A stretch of DNA of 50,488 nt. Source: WLJO01 sp945889085. Its GTDB lineage: Bacteria; Actinomycetota; Acidimicrobiia; Acidimicrobiales; Ilumatobacteraceae. The notes below the pieces were generated by a model, which did not search any database, was not told the origin of the DNA, and was given only the letters and a program-made list of their open reading frames with translations. Positions 25,325-34,094 of the stretch are shown here, one piece after another; position 1 is the first letter of the stretch; every line of letters begins with the position of its first letter. Where the stretch lies: assembly GCA_945889085.1 (NCBI GenBank), contig CAMDBM010000023.1:1-50488 (forward strand), read 5' to 3'. The position numbers and the translations under genes were made by a program.

Positions 25325-26221
25325 CTAGATGCGCTCCAGTGCGCCCCCGTCGAACAACGCCGACACGCCGAGTGCGTCCGCGTCGGCCTGCATGGCGGCA
25401 TCGGACGGGACGCCGCCGTGTCGGGTGGCCGCCTCAAGAACCGGCCGGAGCAGGCGGCTGTCGCTCGAGGTGTTGAGGAACAACTGCTCACGGCCGAGCA
25501 CGAAGTCCACGGCCCGGGCGAGGGCGTCGCCGGGCGGGAGCGCCTCGTACCACGAGAAGTGCGGCTCGGTGCTGTCTTGCGCCCATCGCCTTCGGGCCAC
25601 TGCCTTGATCGTCTGGACAGCGACCCCGCGCTCGCTGCAGACCCCCAGCAGCGACTCGACATCAGCGCGGTACGCAGCGCTCTGCAACATCGTGAAGTTG
25701 TACGGGAACAACACGCTGTCGAAATCGAAGCGCTCGAGGCTGCGGAGGTGCATCGCCGGTATGCGTGTTCCGTGACCGGTGACACCGATGAAGCGAACAA
25801 GACCCTCGTCGCGGGCGCGAGCGAGCGCCGCTACCGCACCGTTCGGTGCATACGCCGTCTCCCACTCGTCCGGCTCGACCAGATTGTGCAACTGCACGAG
25901 ATCGACGGAGTCGACGCCCATCCGCTCGAGCGAGCGCTCGAGCGATGCCCGCGCTCCGTCCCCCGTGCGATCGTCAGTCTTGGTCGCAAGGAAAACGTCG
26001 TTGCGGTGCGTTCTCAACCACGGGGCGAGCCTTAGCTCGGAATCACCGTAGGAGGCCGCCGTGTCGATGTGGTTCACGCCGAACTCGAGGAGCAGGGACA
26101 GCACCTCGTCGGCCTTCTCCTGCCGTTTCATCGTCCCGATGCCGGCGGCACCGAAGATCACCCTGCTGCTGCGGTGCCCGGTGCGGCCGAATGCCGCGCG
26201 CTCGATGTGTGGACTCGTCAT
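25325..26221 (-). CDS. Aldo/keto reductase
   Basis: The 298-residue TIM-barrel oxidoreductase reduces aldehydes or ketones with NADPH. The catalytic tetrad can be placed: Asp and Tyr in NHIDTAASYGDSE, Lys in FLATKTDDR and His in LVQLHNL. Further family segments are RSSRVIFGAAGIG, ASLERSLERMGVDSVDLVQLH and RFIGVTGH. The C-terminal nucleotide-phosphate site is less typical than in classical AKRs. Start at 26221 (MTSPHIERAAFGRTG). Its own start is about 60 bp from the divergent Ddn-like gene. Substrate not predictable. Confidence 0.88.
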   Translation of the reverse strand: MTSPHIERAAFGRTGHRSSRVIFGAAGIGTMKRQEKADEVLSLLLEFGVNHIDTAASYGDSELRLAPWLRTHRNDVFLATKTDDRTGDGARASLERSLERMGVDSVDLVQLHNLVEPDEWETAYAPNGAVAALARARDEGLVRFIGVTGHGTRIPAMHLRSLERFDFDSVLFPYNFTMLQSAAYRADVESLLGVCSERGVAVQTIKAVARRRWAQDSTEPHFSWYEALPPGDALARAVDFVLGREQLFLNTSSDSRLLRPVLEAATRHGGVPSDAAMQADADALGVSALFDGGALERI

Positions 26222-26282
26222 GGTGACGAAGATACGCCGTTGTCCGCACCGCCTGCGCCATCGGGCCGGTACTGTCGCCGCC

Positions 26283-26729
26283 ATGAGCGAATCCGACGAC
26301 GAGGTCACACGCATGACCAGCGACATCAACGCCTTCAACAAGACGCTCATCGAGGAGTTCCGCGCCAACGACGGCAGGGTGAGCGGGATGTTCTCGCAGT
26401 CGCCACTGCTGCTGCTCACGCACACCGGTGCCAAGAGTGGTGAGGCGCGCACGAGTCCGCTCGTCTACAGCAGGGACGGCGACCGCATCGTCATCATCGC
26501 CTCCAAAGGCGGCTCGGCGAAGCATCCGCACTGGTACCTCAACATCGTTGCGGACCCGACGGTCACGGTCGAACTGCCCGGTGACACCTTCGCGGCTCGG
26601 GCAGTGATCACGGGCGGCGACGAGCGCACCCGTCTCTTCAGGTCACAGGCGGACCTCATGCCAAACTTCGACGCGTACGCGGCAAAGACGGATCGCGAGA
26701 TCCCCGTCGTCGTGCTCGAGCGCGTCTAG
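26283..26729 (+). CDS. Ddn-like (deazaflavin/F420-dependent) nitroreductase-family protein
   Basis: This 148-residue split-barrel protein resembles Mycobacterium Ddn and its relatives (DUF385 family), which use reduced F420. Characteristic segments are LLLLTHTGAKSGEARTSPLVY, IASKGGSAKHPHWYLNIVADPTVTVEL and the C-terminal PNFDAYAAKTDREIPVVVLERV. The Lys/Ser/His residues of the KGG-S-x-x-HP loop contact the F420 phosphate in known members. The start ATG at 26283 (MSESDDE) gives an acidic leader before the barrel. It implies that the organism makes or uses F420. Separated by 20 bp from the enolase-superfamily gene downstream. Confidence 0.85.
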   Translation: MSESDDEVTRMTSDINAFNKTLIEEFRANDGRVSGMFSQSPLLLLTHTGAKSGEARTSPLVYSRDGDRIVIIASKGGSAKHPHWYLNIVADPTVTVELPGDTFAARAVITGGDERTRLFRSQADLMPNFDAYAAKTDREIPVVVLERV

Positions 26730-26749
26730 CCGCACTGCGACTGCTGCAC

Positions 26750-27811
26750 ATGGCGCGGATCGCGAACGTCGGTGTCGAGGTTCTCGCGGACCCTCACAAC
26801 CCGCAGTTGCTCGTGCGCGTCACCGCCGAGGACAGCCTCACCGGCACCGGCGAGACCTGGTGGGGCACCTACCAGCCCGGTGCACCCGCGGGAATGCCCG
26901 TGCTGCCCATCGCCGTGCTCATCGAATCGCTCCTCACGCCGCTGTGCGTCGGCCAACCGTGCGACTCCGTTGCGGACATCGAGGCGCTCTGGCAGCGCAT
27001 GACACGGGCCACCCTCCAGTACGGCCACGAGGGCATCGTGTCCACCGCTATCAGCGGCGTCGATATCGCGCTGTGGGACCTCGTCGCGAAGCGCCAGAGT
27101 GCACCGGTCACGGTCCTGCTCGGCCCCGTCGTGCACGAGTCCATCCCGGTGTACGCCAGCCTCACCTGGCTCGGCGACGCGGACCGGGTGTGCGCAGACG
27201 CACAGCGCGCACTCGACCACGGCATACGCGCTGTGAAACTCCACGAGGCCAACGTGGAGCTCATCCTCGAGGTGCGGCGGCGTCTCGGCCCCGAGGTGAC
27301 CCTGATGGTGGATGCGAGCGCGCGCTTCGACGAGCACGGCGCGATCGACGCAGCGGATCGCCTCGCTGACGCCGACCTCGCCTGGTTCGAGGAGCCGCTC
27401 TATCCGCAGAGCGACCACGCAGCACTCGCCCGCGTCCGCTCCGTGGCGCCGATGCCGATCGCTGCGGGCGAGAACGAGTTCAGCCTGGCGGGGTTCGAGC
27501 GACTCATCGCTTCGGGCGCCGTTGACATCCTGCAGCCGGAGATCGCGAAGTTTGGCGGCATCACGCCGGCTCGGGGGGTAGGCCGCCTCGCGGGGGCGGC
27601 AGGCGTACCGCTGTGCCCGCACAACTACTCGCTCGGGCCGTCGCTGCTCGCCAATATCCACTGGGCGATGACGGCCCCGGCAGCACGCTGGCTCGAGGTG
27701 CCGTGGCTCTCCGAAGGGGGTTCGTTCCCCTGTGCGATGCCAATGCCCGCACTGGTCGACGGGTGCGTGCTGCCGCCCACAGCGCCCGGTCTCGGGTACA
27801 CGGGCCGCTGA
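26750..27811 (+). CDS. Enolase-superfamily dehydratase/racemase (mandelate racemase subgroup-like)
   Basis: The 353-residue protein has the capping domain (residues ~1-120) and the TIM barrel of muconate-lactonising/mandelate-racemase enzymes. Metal ligands are visible: Asp in LMVDASARF, Glu in WFEEPLYP and Glu in AAGENEF. The second-strand acid/base motif appears as VKLHEA (Lys-x-His) instead of the common Lys-x-Lys, and the C-terminal His/Asn is in CPHNYSLGPSL. Such enzymes abstract a proton alpha to a carboxylate, usually in sugar-acid dehydration or epimerisation. The Lys-x-His variant makes the subgroup uncertain. It begins 20 bp after the Ddn-like gene. Confidence 0.8.
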   Translation: MARIANVGVEVLADPHNPQLLVRVTAEDSLTGTGETWWGTYQPGAPAGMPVLPIAVLIESLLTPLCVGQPCDSVADIEALWQRMTRATLQYGHEGIVSTAISGVDIALWDLVAKRQSAPVTVLLGPVVHESIPVYASLTWLGDADRVCADAQRALDHGIRAVKLHEANVELILEVRRRLGPEVTLMVDASARFDEHGAIDAADRLADADLAWFEEPLYPQSDHAALARVRSVAPMPIAAGENEFSLAGFERLIASGAVDILQPEIAKFGGITPARGVGRLAGAAGVPLCPHNYSLGPSLLANIHWAMTAPAARWLEVPWLSEGGSFPCAMPMPALVDGCVLPPTAPGLGYTGR

Positions 27812-27832
27812 TCTCGACCACTGCCCCTGCGT

Positions 27833-27846
27833 TCTCGGTACCGAGA
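27833..27846. repeat. Palindrome TCTCGGTACCGAGA, first copy, with an adjacent half-site
   Basis: A perfect 14-bp palindrome lies in the 105-bp gap before the amidohydrolase gene. A partial copy, GGTACCGAGA, follows at 27868-27877. The same palindrome recurs at 38143-38158. It may be an operator for a dimeric regulator or a small hairpin at transcript ends. Confidence 0.6.
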
Positions 27847-27916
27847 CCGCACGAATCGACACGTTTGGGTACCGAGAGCGACTGCGGTGGCGGTCGTCGG
27901 CACCACAATGGTGGCT

Positions 27917-29146
27917 ATGTCCCATGTGCTCCGCAATGCCCTACTCGCTGACGGCCGCTCCGTCGACATCACGGTGGAACGGGGAACGATCTCAGCCGTG
28001 AGCGCAGCAGGCTCGCCCCTGCCTGCGGGCAGCACCTCCGACGATCTCAACGGGCGCCTGCTGCTCCCCGCAATGGTCGAACCGCACGCGCACATCGACA
28101 AGGCCATGACAGCCGACACCGTTCCCAACCCTCGTGGCGACCTGATGGGCGCCATCGAGGCGTGGATCTCCGCATCGGACCGCGGACAGTTCACGCACGC
28201 CGACATGGTTGAGCGGGCGAGCGCTGCCCTCGAGCGCCTGCTGCTCAGCGGCACGACCGCTGTGCGAACCCACGTCAACGTCGGCGGCGACGTGGGCGCG
28301 TCCTACGTGGTCGCCGTGAAGGAGGCGGTCAAGCGCTTCGACGGGCTGATGGACGTGCAGATTGTTGCGCTCACGCAGCAACCGATCACCGGCAGCGACG
28401 GGGCGGTGAACCGCTCAGCGCTCCTCGAGGCCATCGAGGTCGGCATCGACCTTGTCGGCGGCTGCCCCCATCTCGATCCCGACCCCCGTGGGCTCATCGA
28501 CCATGCGATCAAGGTCGCCACTGATGCCGGCATTGGCATTGACCTCCACATCGACGAGACGCTGAATCCAGACATGCTCACCCTGCCGATCTTGGCCCGC
28601 GCGATTCAAGAGTCCGGCTTCCCGCATCCGGTGTCCGCGAGTCACTGCGTCAGCCTGTCCGTACAACCCGTCACCCAACAGGTCGCCATCGCGAAGGAGG
28701 TCGCAGCTGCTGGCATCTCGATCATCCCGCTCCCGCAGACGAATCTTTTCCTCCAGGGCTGGGACCACCCGGTGTCCATGCCGAGGGGCATCGCCCCCAT
28801 CGACGTGCTCCGTGACCACGGGGTGCGTGTTGCTGCGGGCGCCGACAACGTGCAGGACCCCTTCAACCCGATGGGGCGCAGCGACGGTCTCGAGACCGCG
28901 GCATTGCTCGTGATGGCGGCACACCAACTGCCCCCGGCCGCGATGGATCTCGTGAGCAACGCCGGCCGAGAGGTGCTCGGCCTCGCCCGCGTGGAGATGC
29001 GCGTGGGCGACCCGGCCGACTTCTTCGCGATCACCGCCCCCAGTGTGCGTGGCGCGATTGCGGACGCGCCTCGGGACCGCATGGTGTTCCGCCAGGGCAG
29101 GCTCGTCGCCCGGCGGTTAGAGACCGCGACGATTGTGCGCACATGA
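27917..29146 (+). CDS. Cytosine deaminase-like amidohydrolase
   Basis: The ~409-residue amidohydrolase has the CodA-group motifs: VEPHAHIDKAM (metal-binding His pair), TAVRTHVNVG, DLHIDET (metal His), SASHCVSL (His) and AAGADNVQDPFNPMGRSDGLETAALL (catalytic Asp). The GADN-x-x-DPF run is very typical of cytosine deaminases and related N-acyl/ring deaminases. The true substrate may differ, for example an isoguanine- or creatinine-like heterocycle. The ATG at 27917 (MSHVLRN) is used here; ATG 27908, three codons upstream, is possible. The last four bases ATGA are shared with the next gene's start, indicating coupling. Confidence 0.85.
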   Translation: MSHVLRNALLADGRSVDITVERGTISAVSAAGSPLPAGSTSDDLNGRLLLPAMVEPHAHIDKAMTADTVPNPRGDLMGAIEAWISASDRGQFTHADMVERASAALERLLLSGTTAVRTHVNVGGDVGASYVVAVKEAVKRFDGLMDVQIVALTQQPITGSDGAVNRSALLEAIEVGIDLVGGCPHLDPDPRGLIDHAIKVATDAGIGIDLHIDETLNPDMLTLPILARAIQESGFPHPVSASHCVSLSVQPVTQQVAIAKEVAAAGISIIPLPQTNLFLQGWDHPVSMPRGIAPIDVLRDHGVRVAAGADNVQDPFNPMGRSDGLETAALLVMAAHQLPPAAMDLVSNAGREVLGLARVEMRVGDPADFFAITAPSVRGAIADAPRDRMVFRQGRLVARRLETATIVRT

Positions 29147-29895
29147 GCGGCCGGCATCCCGTGCCCGAAGATGTAGTCGCGTCGTGCCCGCGCCCGGTCA
29201 ACCGTCCGATCATGCTCCAGGGCTGGAAGGACCTGGCCTCGGTCCACTGGCGCTTCCAACCCGACGACGTGCAGCGTCTGCTACCGCCGGGGTTCGCCGT
29301 GGACACGCACGAGGGCAATGCCCTGGTCGGCCTGATCCCGTTCCACATGGAGCGCATCCGGCTCCCTCACCTGCCGGCCTTCGGCCCTTTCTCGACGTTC
29401 CCGGAGACGAACGTTCGCACGTACATCGTGGACCGATCCGGCCGTCGCGGTGTCTGGTTCATGTCGCTCGACGTGACGCGGCTCATCCCGGCACTCGTCG
29501 CACGCGTCTCCTACAACCTGCCCTACTGCTGGGCCTCGATGTCGATCGAGCACACCGGCAACACCGTCTCCTACCGCTCGAGACGCAGGTGGCCCCGCGG
29601 CGAGGCACGGTCGGTGCTGTCGGTCGAGATCGGGGACCGCATCGAGGACGACGCCGTGAGCGACCTCGAGCACTTCGTCACTGCTCGCTGGGCACTCGGC
29701 TCCACCTGGGCCGGCCGCCCGATCTGGGCGCACGTCGACCACGAGCCCTGGCCACTGCACCGCGCCCGCATCATCGAGTGCGACGAGACGATGCTGCGTG
29801 CCGCCGGCCTGCCGACACCGGTCGGCGAGCCGATCGTGCTCTGGTCACCCGGCGTGGACGTCCGGATCGGTCGGCCGCGGCTGCTGCGCCGCTGA
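29143..29895 (+). CDS. DUF2071 (YqjF-like) protein, acetoacetate-decarboxylase fold
   Basis: The 250-residue protein matches the YqjF/DUF2071 group. It has RPIMLQGWKDLASVHWRFQPDDVQRLLPPGF at residues ~21-51, ALVGLIPFHMERIRLP, FPETNVRTYIVDRSGRRGVWFMSLDV and VSYNLPYCWASM, and the tail ARIIECDETMLRAAGLPTP. No catalytic Lys equivalent to acetoacetate decarboxylase is obvious, so the function is unknown. It overlaps the amidohydrolase gene by four bases (ATGA). Confidence 0.85.
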   Translation: MSGRHPVPEDVVASCPRPVNRPIMLQGWKDLASVHWRFQPDDVQRLLPPGFAVDTHEGNALVGLIPFHMERIRLPHLPAFGPFSTFPETNVRTYIVDRSGRRGVWFMSLDVTRLIPALVARVSYNLPYCWASMSIEHTGNTVSYRSRRRWPRGEARSVLSVEIGDRIEDDAVSDLEHFVTARWALGSTWAGRPIWAHVDHEPWPLHRARIIECDETMLRAAGLPTPVGEPIVLWSPGVDVRIGRPRLLRR

Positions 29896-29917
29896 CCGGG
29901 TGGACCCGAAGGGCAGC

Positions 29918-31186
29918 GTGAGTAGCGTCGCTGACGTGACACAGGTGCTTCCCGAGCGGGTCGACGTAGCAATCGTTGGCGCCGGTCTCGCCGGCCTGTC
30001 CGCCGCCCGTACCCTCACCCGTGCAGGGCGCAACGTTGCCGTGCTCGAGGCATCCGACGGCGTGGGCGGGCGCGTACGCACCGATGTTGTCGACGGCTTC
30101 CGCCTCGACCGCGGCTTTCAGGTACTGCTCACCGCGTACCCCGAGCTGCACCGGCAGTTCGACGTGCAGGCACTGCGCCTGCGCGCCTTCGACCCCGGCG
30201 CGTCGGTGTGGCTCGGCAAGCGCTTCCACCGGGTTGGTGACCCGTTGCGGATGCCCTCGTGCCTCGTGGACTCGGCCATCGCCCCCGTCGGCTCGCCGAT
30301 CGACAAGCTGCGTCTTGGGCTGTTGCTGCAACGCGTACGCCGTGCCGACCCGCGGGACCTCCTCACGGGGCCGGACGTGCCGACGATCGACGCACTGCGG
30401 GACGAACACTTCAGCGAGGCGATGATCCAACGGTTCTTCCGGCCGCTCGTGGGTGGCATCCAACTGGACCCAGCGCTCACGGCGAGCCGACGGATGTTCG
30501 ACATGATCCTTCGGTGCCTCGCCGTCGGTGAGTCCACCGTGCCGTCGCTCGGCATGCAACAGATCCCCGAGCAACTCGCGGCATCGCTCGCACCGGGAAC
30601 CGTGCACCTCAACACCCCTGTTAGGTCGGTCCGCTCCGGTGCCGTCACCGTTGCCGACGGTCGCACGGTCGAGGCCGGGCGCGTCATCGTTGCTACCGAG
30701 GGTCCGGCGGCCGCCCGCCTGCTCGGACTGCCCGAGGTTGGGTCCCGGTCCGCTTCCTGCGTCTGGTTCGTGGCGCCATCCCCACCAGCCACGGACCGAC
30801 TCATCATCCTCGACGGGGTCGGCTCCGGCCCGGCGCTCAACGTGGCGATCATGACGAATGTGTCGCCGGACTACGGCCCCGGAGACGGACGGGCGCTGAT
30901 CGCCGCTGCGTGCCCAGCGACTCTCGACCCGAACCTCGAGCCCGCGGTGCGCGCACAGCTGCGAACCTGGTGGGGACCGATTGTCGACACCTGGACGCAT
31001 CTGCGAACGGATTCAATCCCCCACGGGCAGCCCGAGCAGTGTCCGCCCTTCCACCCCAAGCAGTCCCAGTCCCTCGGTGACGGCATCTTCGTGTGCGGCG
31101 ATCACCGCGACACACCGTCGATCCAGGGCGCGCTCTACTCGGGCAGGCGTTGCGCCGAGACGGTTCTCACGTCACTCGCCGGGTGA
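29918..31186 (+). CDS. FAD-dependent amine-oxidase/desaturase-like protein
   Basis: This ~422-residue flavoprotein has the dinucleotide-binding motif VDVAIVGAGLAGLSAARTL with the Glu of AVLEASDGVGGRVRTD (protoporphyrinogen oxidase/phytoene desaturase group) and a C-terminal FAD segment, GDGIFVCGDHRDTPSIQGALYSGRRCAE. The middle region is comparable to NAD(P)-binding protoporphyrinogen-oxidase-like proteins of actinobacteria. Substrate is undetermined; an amine, carotenoid or porphyrin relative is possible. Several in-frame GTGs (29900, 29918, 29936) compete. 29918 has GAAGGG four bases upstream. Its last 20 bases overlap the convergent gene at 31167. Confidence 0.82.
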   Translation: MSSVADVTQVLPERVDVAIVGAGLAGLSAARTLTRAGRNVAVLEASDGVGGRVRTDVVDGFRLDRGFQVLLTAYPELHRQFDVQALRLRAFDPGASVWLGKRFHRVGDPLRMPSCLVDSAIAPVGSPIDKLRLGLLLQRVRRADPRDLLTGPDVPTIDALRDEHFSEAMIQRFFRPLVGGIQLDPALTASRRMFDMILRCLAVGESTVPSLGMQQIPEQLAASLAPGTVHLNTPVRSVRSGAVTVADGRTVEAGRVIVATEGPAAARLLGLPEVGSRSASCVWFVAPSPPATDRLIILDGVGSGPALNVAIMTNVSPDYGPGDGRALIAAACPATLDPNLEPAVRAQLRTWWGPIVDTWTHLRTDSIPHGQPEQCPPFHPKQSQSLGDGIFVCGDHRDTPSIQGALYSGRRCAETVLTSLAG

Positions 31187-31538
31187 ACCACTCCGAGCCG
31201 TCGGCGTACGTGACCGTGCTCGCTGCGACCGCTATCTGACCCGGGCGGAACCGATTGGTCCTCACGACGAGCGCTGGCTCGCCTCGGTCGAGCCAGCACC
31301 AGACAAGGTGCTGACGTCCCTTGGTGACGAGAAACCACCCACCGGCACGGCCGCGGGGCAGGTAGGCCGAGCCAAGACGGCGACCGAAGTGCTCCCGCAC
31401 CTCGTCCCACCGCATTCGTTGAGCAGACCCAACCTGGTCGGCGTCGATGTCGACCCGACGGGCGAACCCGAACACGGACTCCCACCCGGTGAGCCTCACG
31501 TGCACCCCGGTCTCGTTCACCACGGTCGTGACAGCCAT
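31167..31538 (-). CDS. Hypothetical protein (small soluble domain)
   Basis: A 123-residue basic protein with no family that I recognise. It opens MAVTTVVNETGVHVRLTGWESVFGFARRVDIDADQV, alternating strand-like segments, then a helix around RWDEVREHFGRRLGSAYLP, then further strand-like segments rich in Trp and Arg (GGWFLVTKGRQHLVWCWLDR). This beta-rich layout recalls PH-like bacterial domains, but that is only an impression. The stop overlaps the convergent flavoprotein gene by 20 bp. G/C-ending codons support real coding. Confidence 0.65.
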   Translation of the reverse strand: MAVTTVVNETGVHVRLTGWESVFGFARRVDIDADQVGSAQRMRWDEVREHFGRRLGSAYLPRGRAGGWFLVTKGRQHLVWCWLDRGEPALVVRTNRFRPGQIAVAASTVTYADGSEWFTRRVT

Positions 31539-31604
31539 ACGCCCCTGACGGTAGCGGCGGCACGGACCGAGCCGATCCCGCCAGACTGTTGTACGTTCCC
31601 CGTT

Positions 31605-34007
31605 ATGGCAGGTTCAATTCTCGGAACACAGGTAACCCGCACGGAAGACCCCGAGCTGCTGCTCGGCAGGGCGACCTACGTCGGTGACCTCCCACTCATC
31701 AACCCAGTGCACCTCGCATTCGTGCGCTCGGAGTACGCGCACGCACGGATCGTCGCGATCAACGTGTCCGACGCTGCGTCGGCCCCCGGAGTCGTTGGCG
31801 TGTACACCGCGGCGGACCTCAACCTCGACCCGCAGCACGGCATGGCGAAGGTCCACGACGACTTCGCGCGCCCCCCGCTCGCCGTGGACGTGGTCCGCTT
31901 TGTGGGCGAGGCAATCGCCGTTGTTGCCGCCAACAGCCCCACTGAGGCACGCGACGCCGCTGCCATGATCATCGTCGACTACGACGAGCTGCCGAGCGTG
32001 GTTGACCCCGAGGAGGCGATGGCAGCCGGCGCGCCCGTGTTGTTCCCCGTCCACGGCAACAACGTTGCGATGGCCGTGACCGACCCCGACACCCCGGACA
32101 TCTTGGACGATGCCGATGTCGTCGTCCGTGGCCGCTACGTCAACCAGCGCATCGCAGTAGCCGCCATTGAGCCCCTCACCGCCGCCTCCGACATTGAGCC
32201 CGACGGTCGACTGCGCGTCTACGCCTCCACGCAGATGCCGCACATGTTCCACGACCTCCTCGCAGCCGCCATCGGGTACCCCAAGGCGCAGATCCACGTC
32301 ATCACCCCGCACGTGGGCGGCGGTTTCGGTGGCAAGATCGGTCCGTACCCCGAGCAGACCGTTGTCGCCGCTCTTGCGCTCCGCCTGCAGCGTGCGGTCA
32401 CCTGGACAGCCACCCGGAGCGAGGACATGCTCGTGCTCGGCCACAGTCGCGCGCAGGTTCAGTATGTGGAGCTCGGGTGCCGCACGGACGGCACGTTCAC
32501 CGGCATGCGCGTCCATCTCGTCGGCGACGGTGGTGCGTACCCCGCGATCGGCTGCTACCTGCCGGCAGGCACGAAGCGGATGTCGAACGGCACCTATCGC
32601 TTCCCGAAGATCCAGTTCGACGTAGCGGTTGCTACCACGAACACCGTCCCCACCGGTGCCTACCGCGGTGCCGGTCGCCCCGAGGCAACCGCACTGCTCG
32701 AGCGGGCGGTCGACCACGCGGCGCTCGAGCTTGGCATCGACCCCATCGAGATCCGGCGCAGGAACCTACTCACCAACGACGTGTTCCCGTTCCACGCGAT
32801 CACGGGGCCCGTGTACGACAGCGGAAACTACCTCCTGCCGCTCGAGGAGGCCGCCCGTTTCGCCGGGTACGACGAACTGCGACGCGAGCAGGCCGAGCGT
32901 CGCGCCCGCGGTGACCGCAAGCTGCTCGGCATCGGCGTGGCCACCTATGTGGAGATCACCGCCGGCGGTGGCCTGAGCGAGTACGGGGCGATCGAGATCC
33001 ACCCCGACGGCACAGCGACGATGATGGCCGGCACCTCGGCCCACGGCCAGGGACACCAGACCACGTTCGCGATGATTGTCAGCTCACAGACCGGCATCCC
33101 GGTGGACAAGATCCGTCTCGTGCAGAGCGACACCGACCTCGTCCGCAGCGGCGGTGGCACGGGTGGGTCCCGATCGCTGCAGCTCGGCGGCTCCGCGGTA
33201 CTCAACGCGACCAAGGCGATGGTCGACAAGGCCAAGCGCCTCGCCGCTCACCTCCTCGAGGCGAGTGTGGAGGACATCGTGGTGAACGTTGATGCCGGCA
33301 ACGTCGGCGTGATTGGCGTTCCGTCGAGCGCGCTCGGCTGGGCCGAGCTCGCGCAGGCCGCGCTCACCGCACCGGACGATGTCATCGATCACTCCGACGG
33401 CACCGCAGGCCTCGCTGCACAGCTTGACTTCCTCCAAGACGATGCAACGTTCCCGTTCGGCGCACACATCGCTGTCGTGGAAGTGGACCAAGACACCGGC
33501 AGGGTGACACTGCTCAGGCACATCGCCGTGGACGATTGCGGCACCGTGGTCAACCCGCTGCTCCTCCAGGGCCAGCAGCACGGCGGCCTCGCCGCCGGCA
33601 TCAGCCAGACGCTCTACGAACAGATGGTGTACGACGAGGCCGGTAACCCGCTCACCGCGACGTTCCTCGACTACGCGCTCCCGTCCGCAGCAGAGTTCCC
33701 GAACTTCGAGGTGCACAGCACTGAGACGCCCTCGCCACTCAACCCGCTCGGCGCCAAGGGGATCGGTGAGGCAAGCACGATCGGAAGCACCCCGGCGGTG
33801 CAGAACGCCGTGATCGATGCCGTCTCCCACCTCGGTGTCCGCCACATCGACCTTCCCTGCACGAGCGAGAGGGTGTGGCAGGCCATCGAGCACGCCCGCA
33901 CGGGAACACTCCCCTCCCCGTGGCGCCCGTATCCGCCCGTGTTCGACACGCTGCCGCGCCGACAGGCGGTGGACTCGGCCGGGCTGTCGGCAGCCGAGGG
34001 CGTCTAG
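31605..34007 (+). CDS. Xanthine-dehydrogenase-family molybdopterin-binding (large) subunit, orphan
   Basis: The 800-residue protein has the molybdenum-hydroxylase large-subunit architecture: domain 1 (EDPELLLGRATYVGDL, residues ~14-29), HVGGGFGGKIG, AYRGAGRPEA near residue 350 in the active-site loop, GTGGSRSLQLGGSA and the catalytic-Glu segment GAKGIGEAST close to the C-terminus. The AYRGAGRPE form, not the form I CO dehydrogenase loop (VAYRCSFR), points to aldehyde or N-heterocycle hydroxylation rather than CO oxidation. The family works with an FAD and a 2Fe-2S subunit. Neither lies next to it here, so partners must be encoded elsewhere. Confidence 0.9.
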   Translation: MAGSILGTQVTRTEDPELLLGRATYVGDLPLINPVHLAFVRSEYAHARIVAINVSDAASAPGVVGVYTAADLNLDPQHGMAKVHDDFARPPLAVDVVRFVGEAIAVVAANSPTEARDAAAMIIVDYDELPSVVDPEEAMAAGAPVLFPVHGNNVAMAVTDPDTPDILDDADVVVRGRYVNQRIAVAAIEPLTAASDIEPDGRLRVYASTQMPHMFHDLLAAAIGYPKAQIHVITPHVGGGFGGKIGPYPEQTVVAALALRLQRAVTWTATRSEDMLVLGHSRAQVQYVELGCRTDGTFTGMRVHLVGDGGAYPAIGCYLPAGTKRMSNGTYRFPKIQFDVAVATTNTVPTGAYRGAGRPEATALLERAVDHAALELGIDPIEIRRRNLLTNDVFPFHAITGPVYDSGNYLLPLEEAARFAGYDELRREQAERRARGDRKLLGIGVATYVEITAGGGLSEYGAIEIHPDGTATMMAGTSAHGQGHQTTFAMIVSSQTGIPVDKIRLVQSDTDLVRSGGGTGGSRSLQLGGSAVLNATKAMVDKAKRLAAHLLEASVEDIVVNVDAGNVGVIGVPSSALGWAELAQAALTAPDDVIDHSDGTAGLAAQLDFLQDDATFPFGAHIAVVEVDQDTGRVTLLRHIAVDDCGTVVNPLLLQGQQHGGLAAGISQTLYEQMVYDEAGNPLTATFLDYALPSAAEFPNFEVHSTETPSPLNPLGAKGIGEASTIGSTPAVQNAVIDAVSHLGVRHIDLPCTSERVWQAIEHARTGTLPSPWRPYPPVFDTLPRRQAVDSAGLSAAEGV

Positions 34008-34094
34008 GGGTAAACCCATCCGACCGCGCCCGCTGGGTTCGCAGCCTCGAGGATGTGCGGGGCGTTGCGCGTGACCGTGGTCTGCGCGAACTCG

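Noticed and set aside
24050..26035. A 661-residue forward frame over the acyl-CoA dehydrogenase and aldo/keto reductase
   Set aside because: It is antisense to two genes with clear catalytic motifs and has His/Arg/Val-rich composition typical of high-GC shadow frames.
31605..34007. Carbon monoxide dehydrogenase form I large subunit
   Set aside because: The active-site loop is AYRGAGRPE, not the VAYRCSFR of CO-oxidising enzymes, and coxS/coxM genes are absent.
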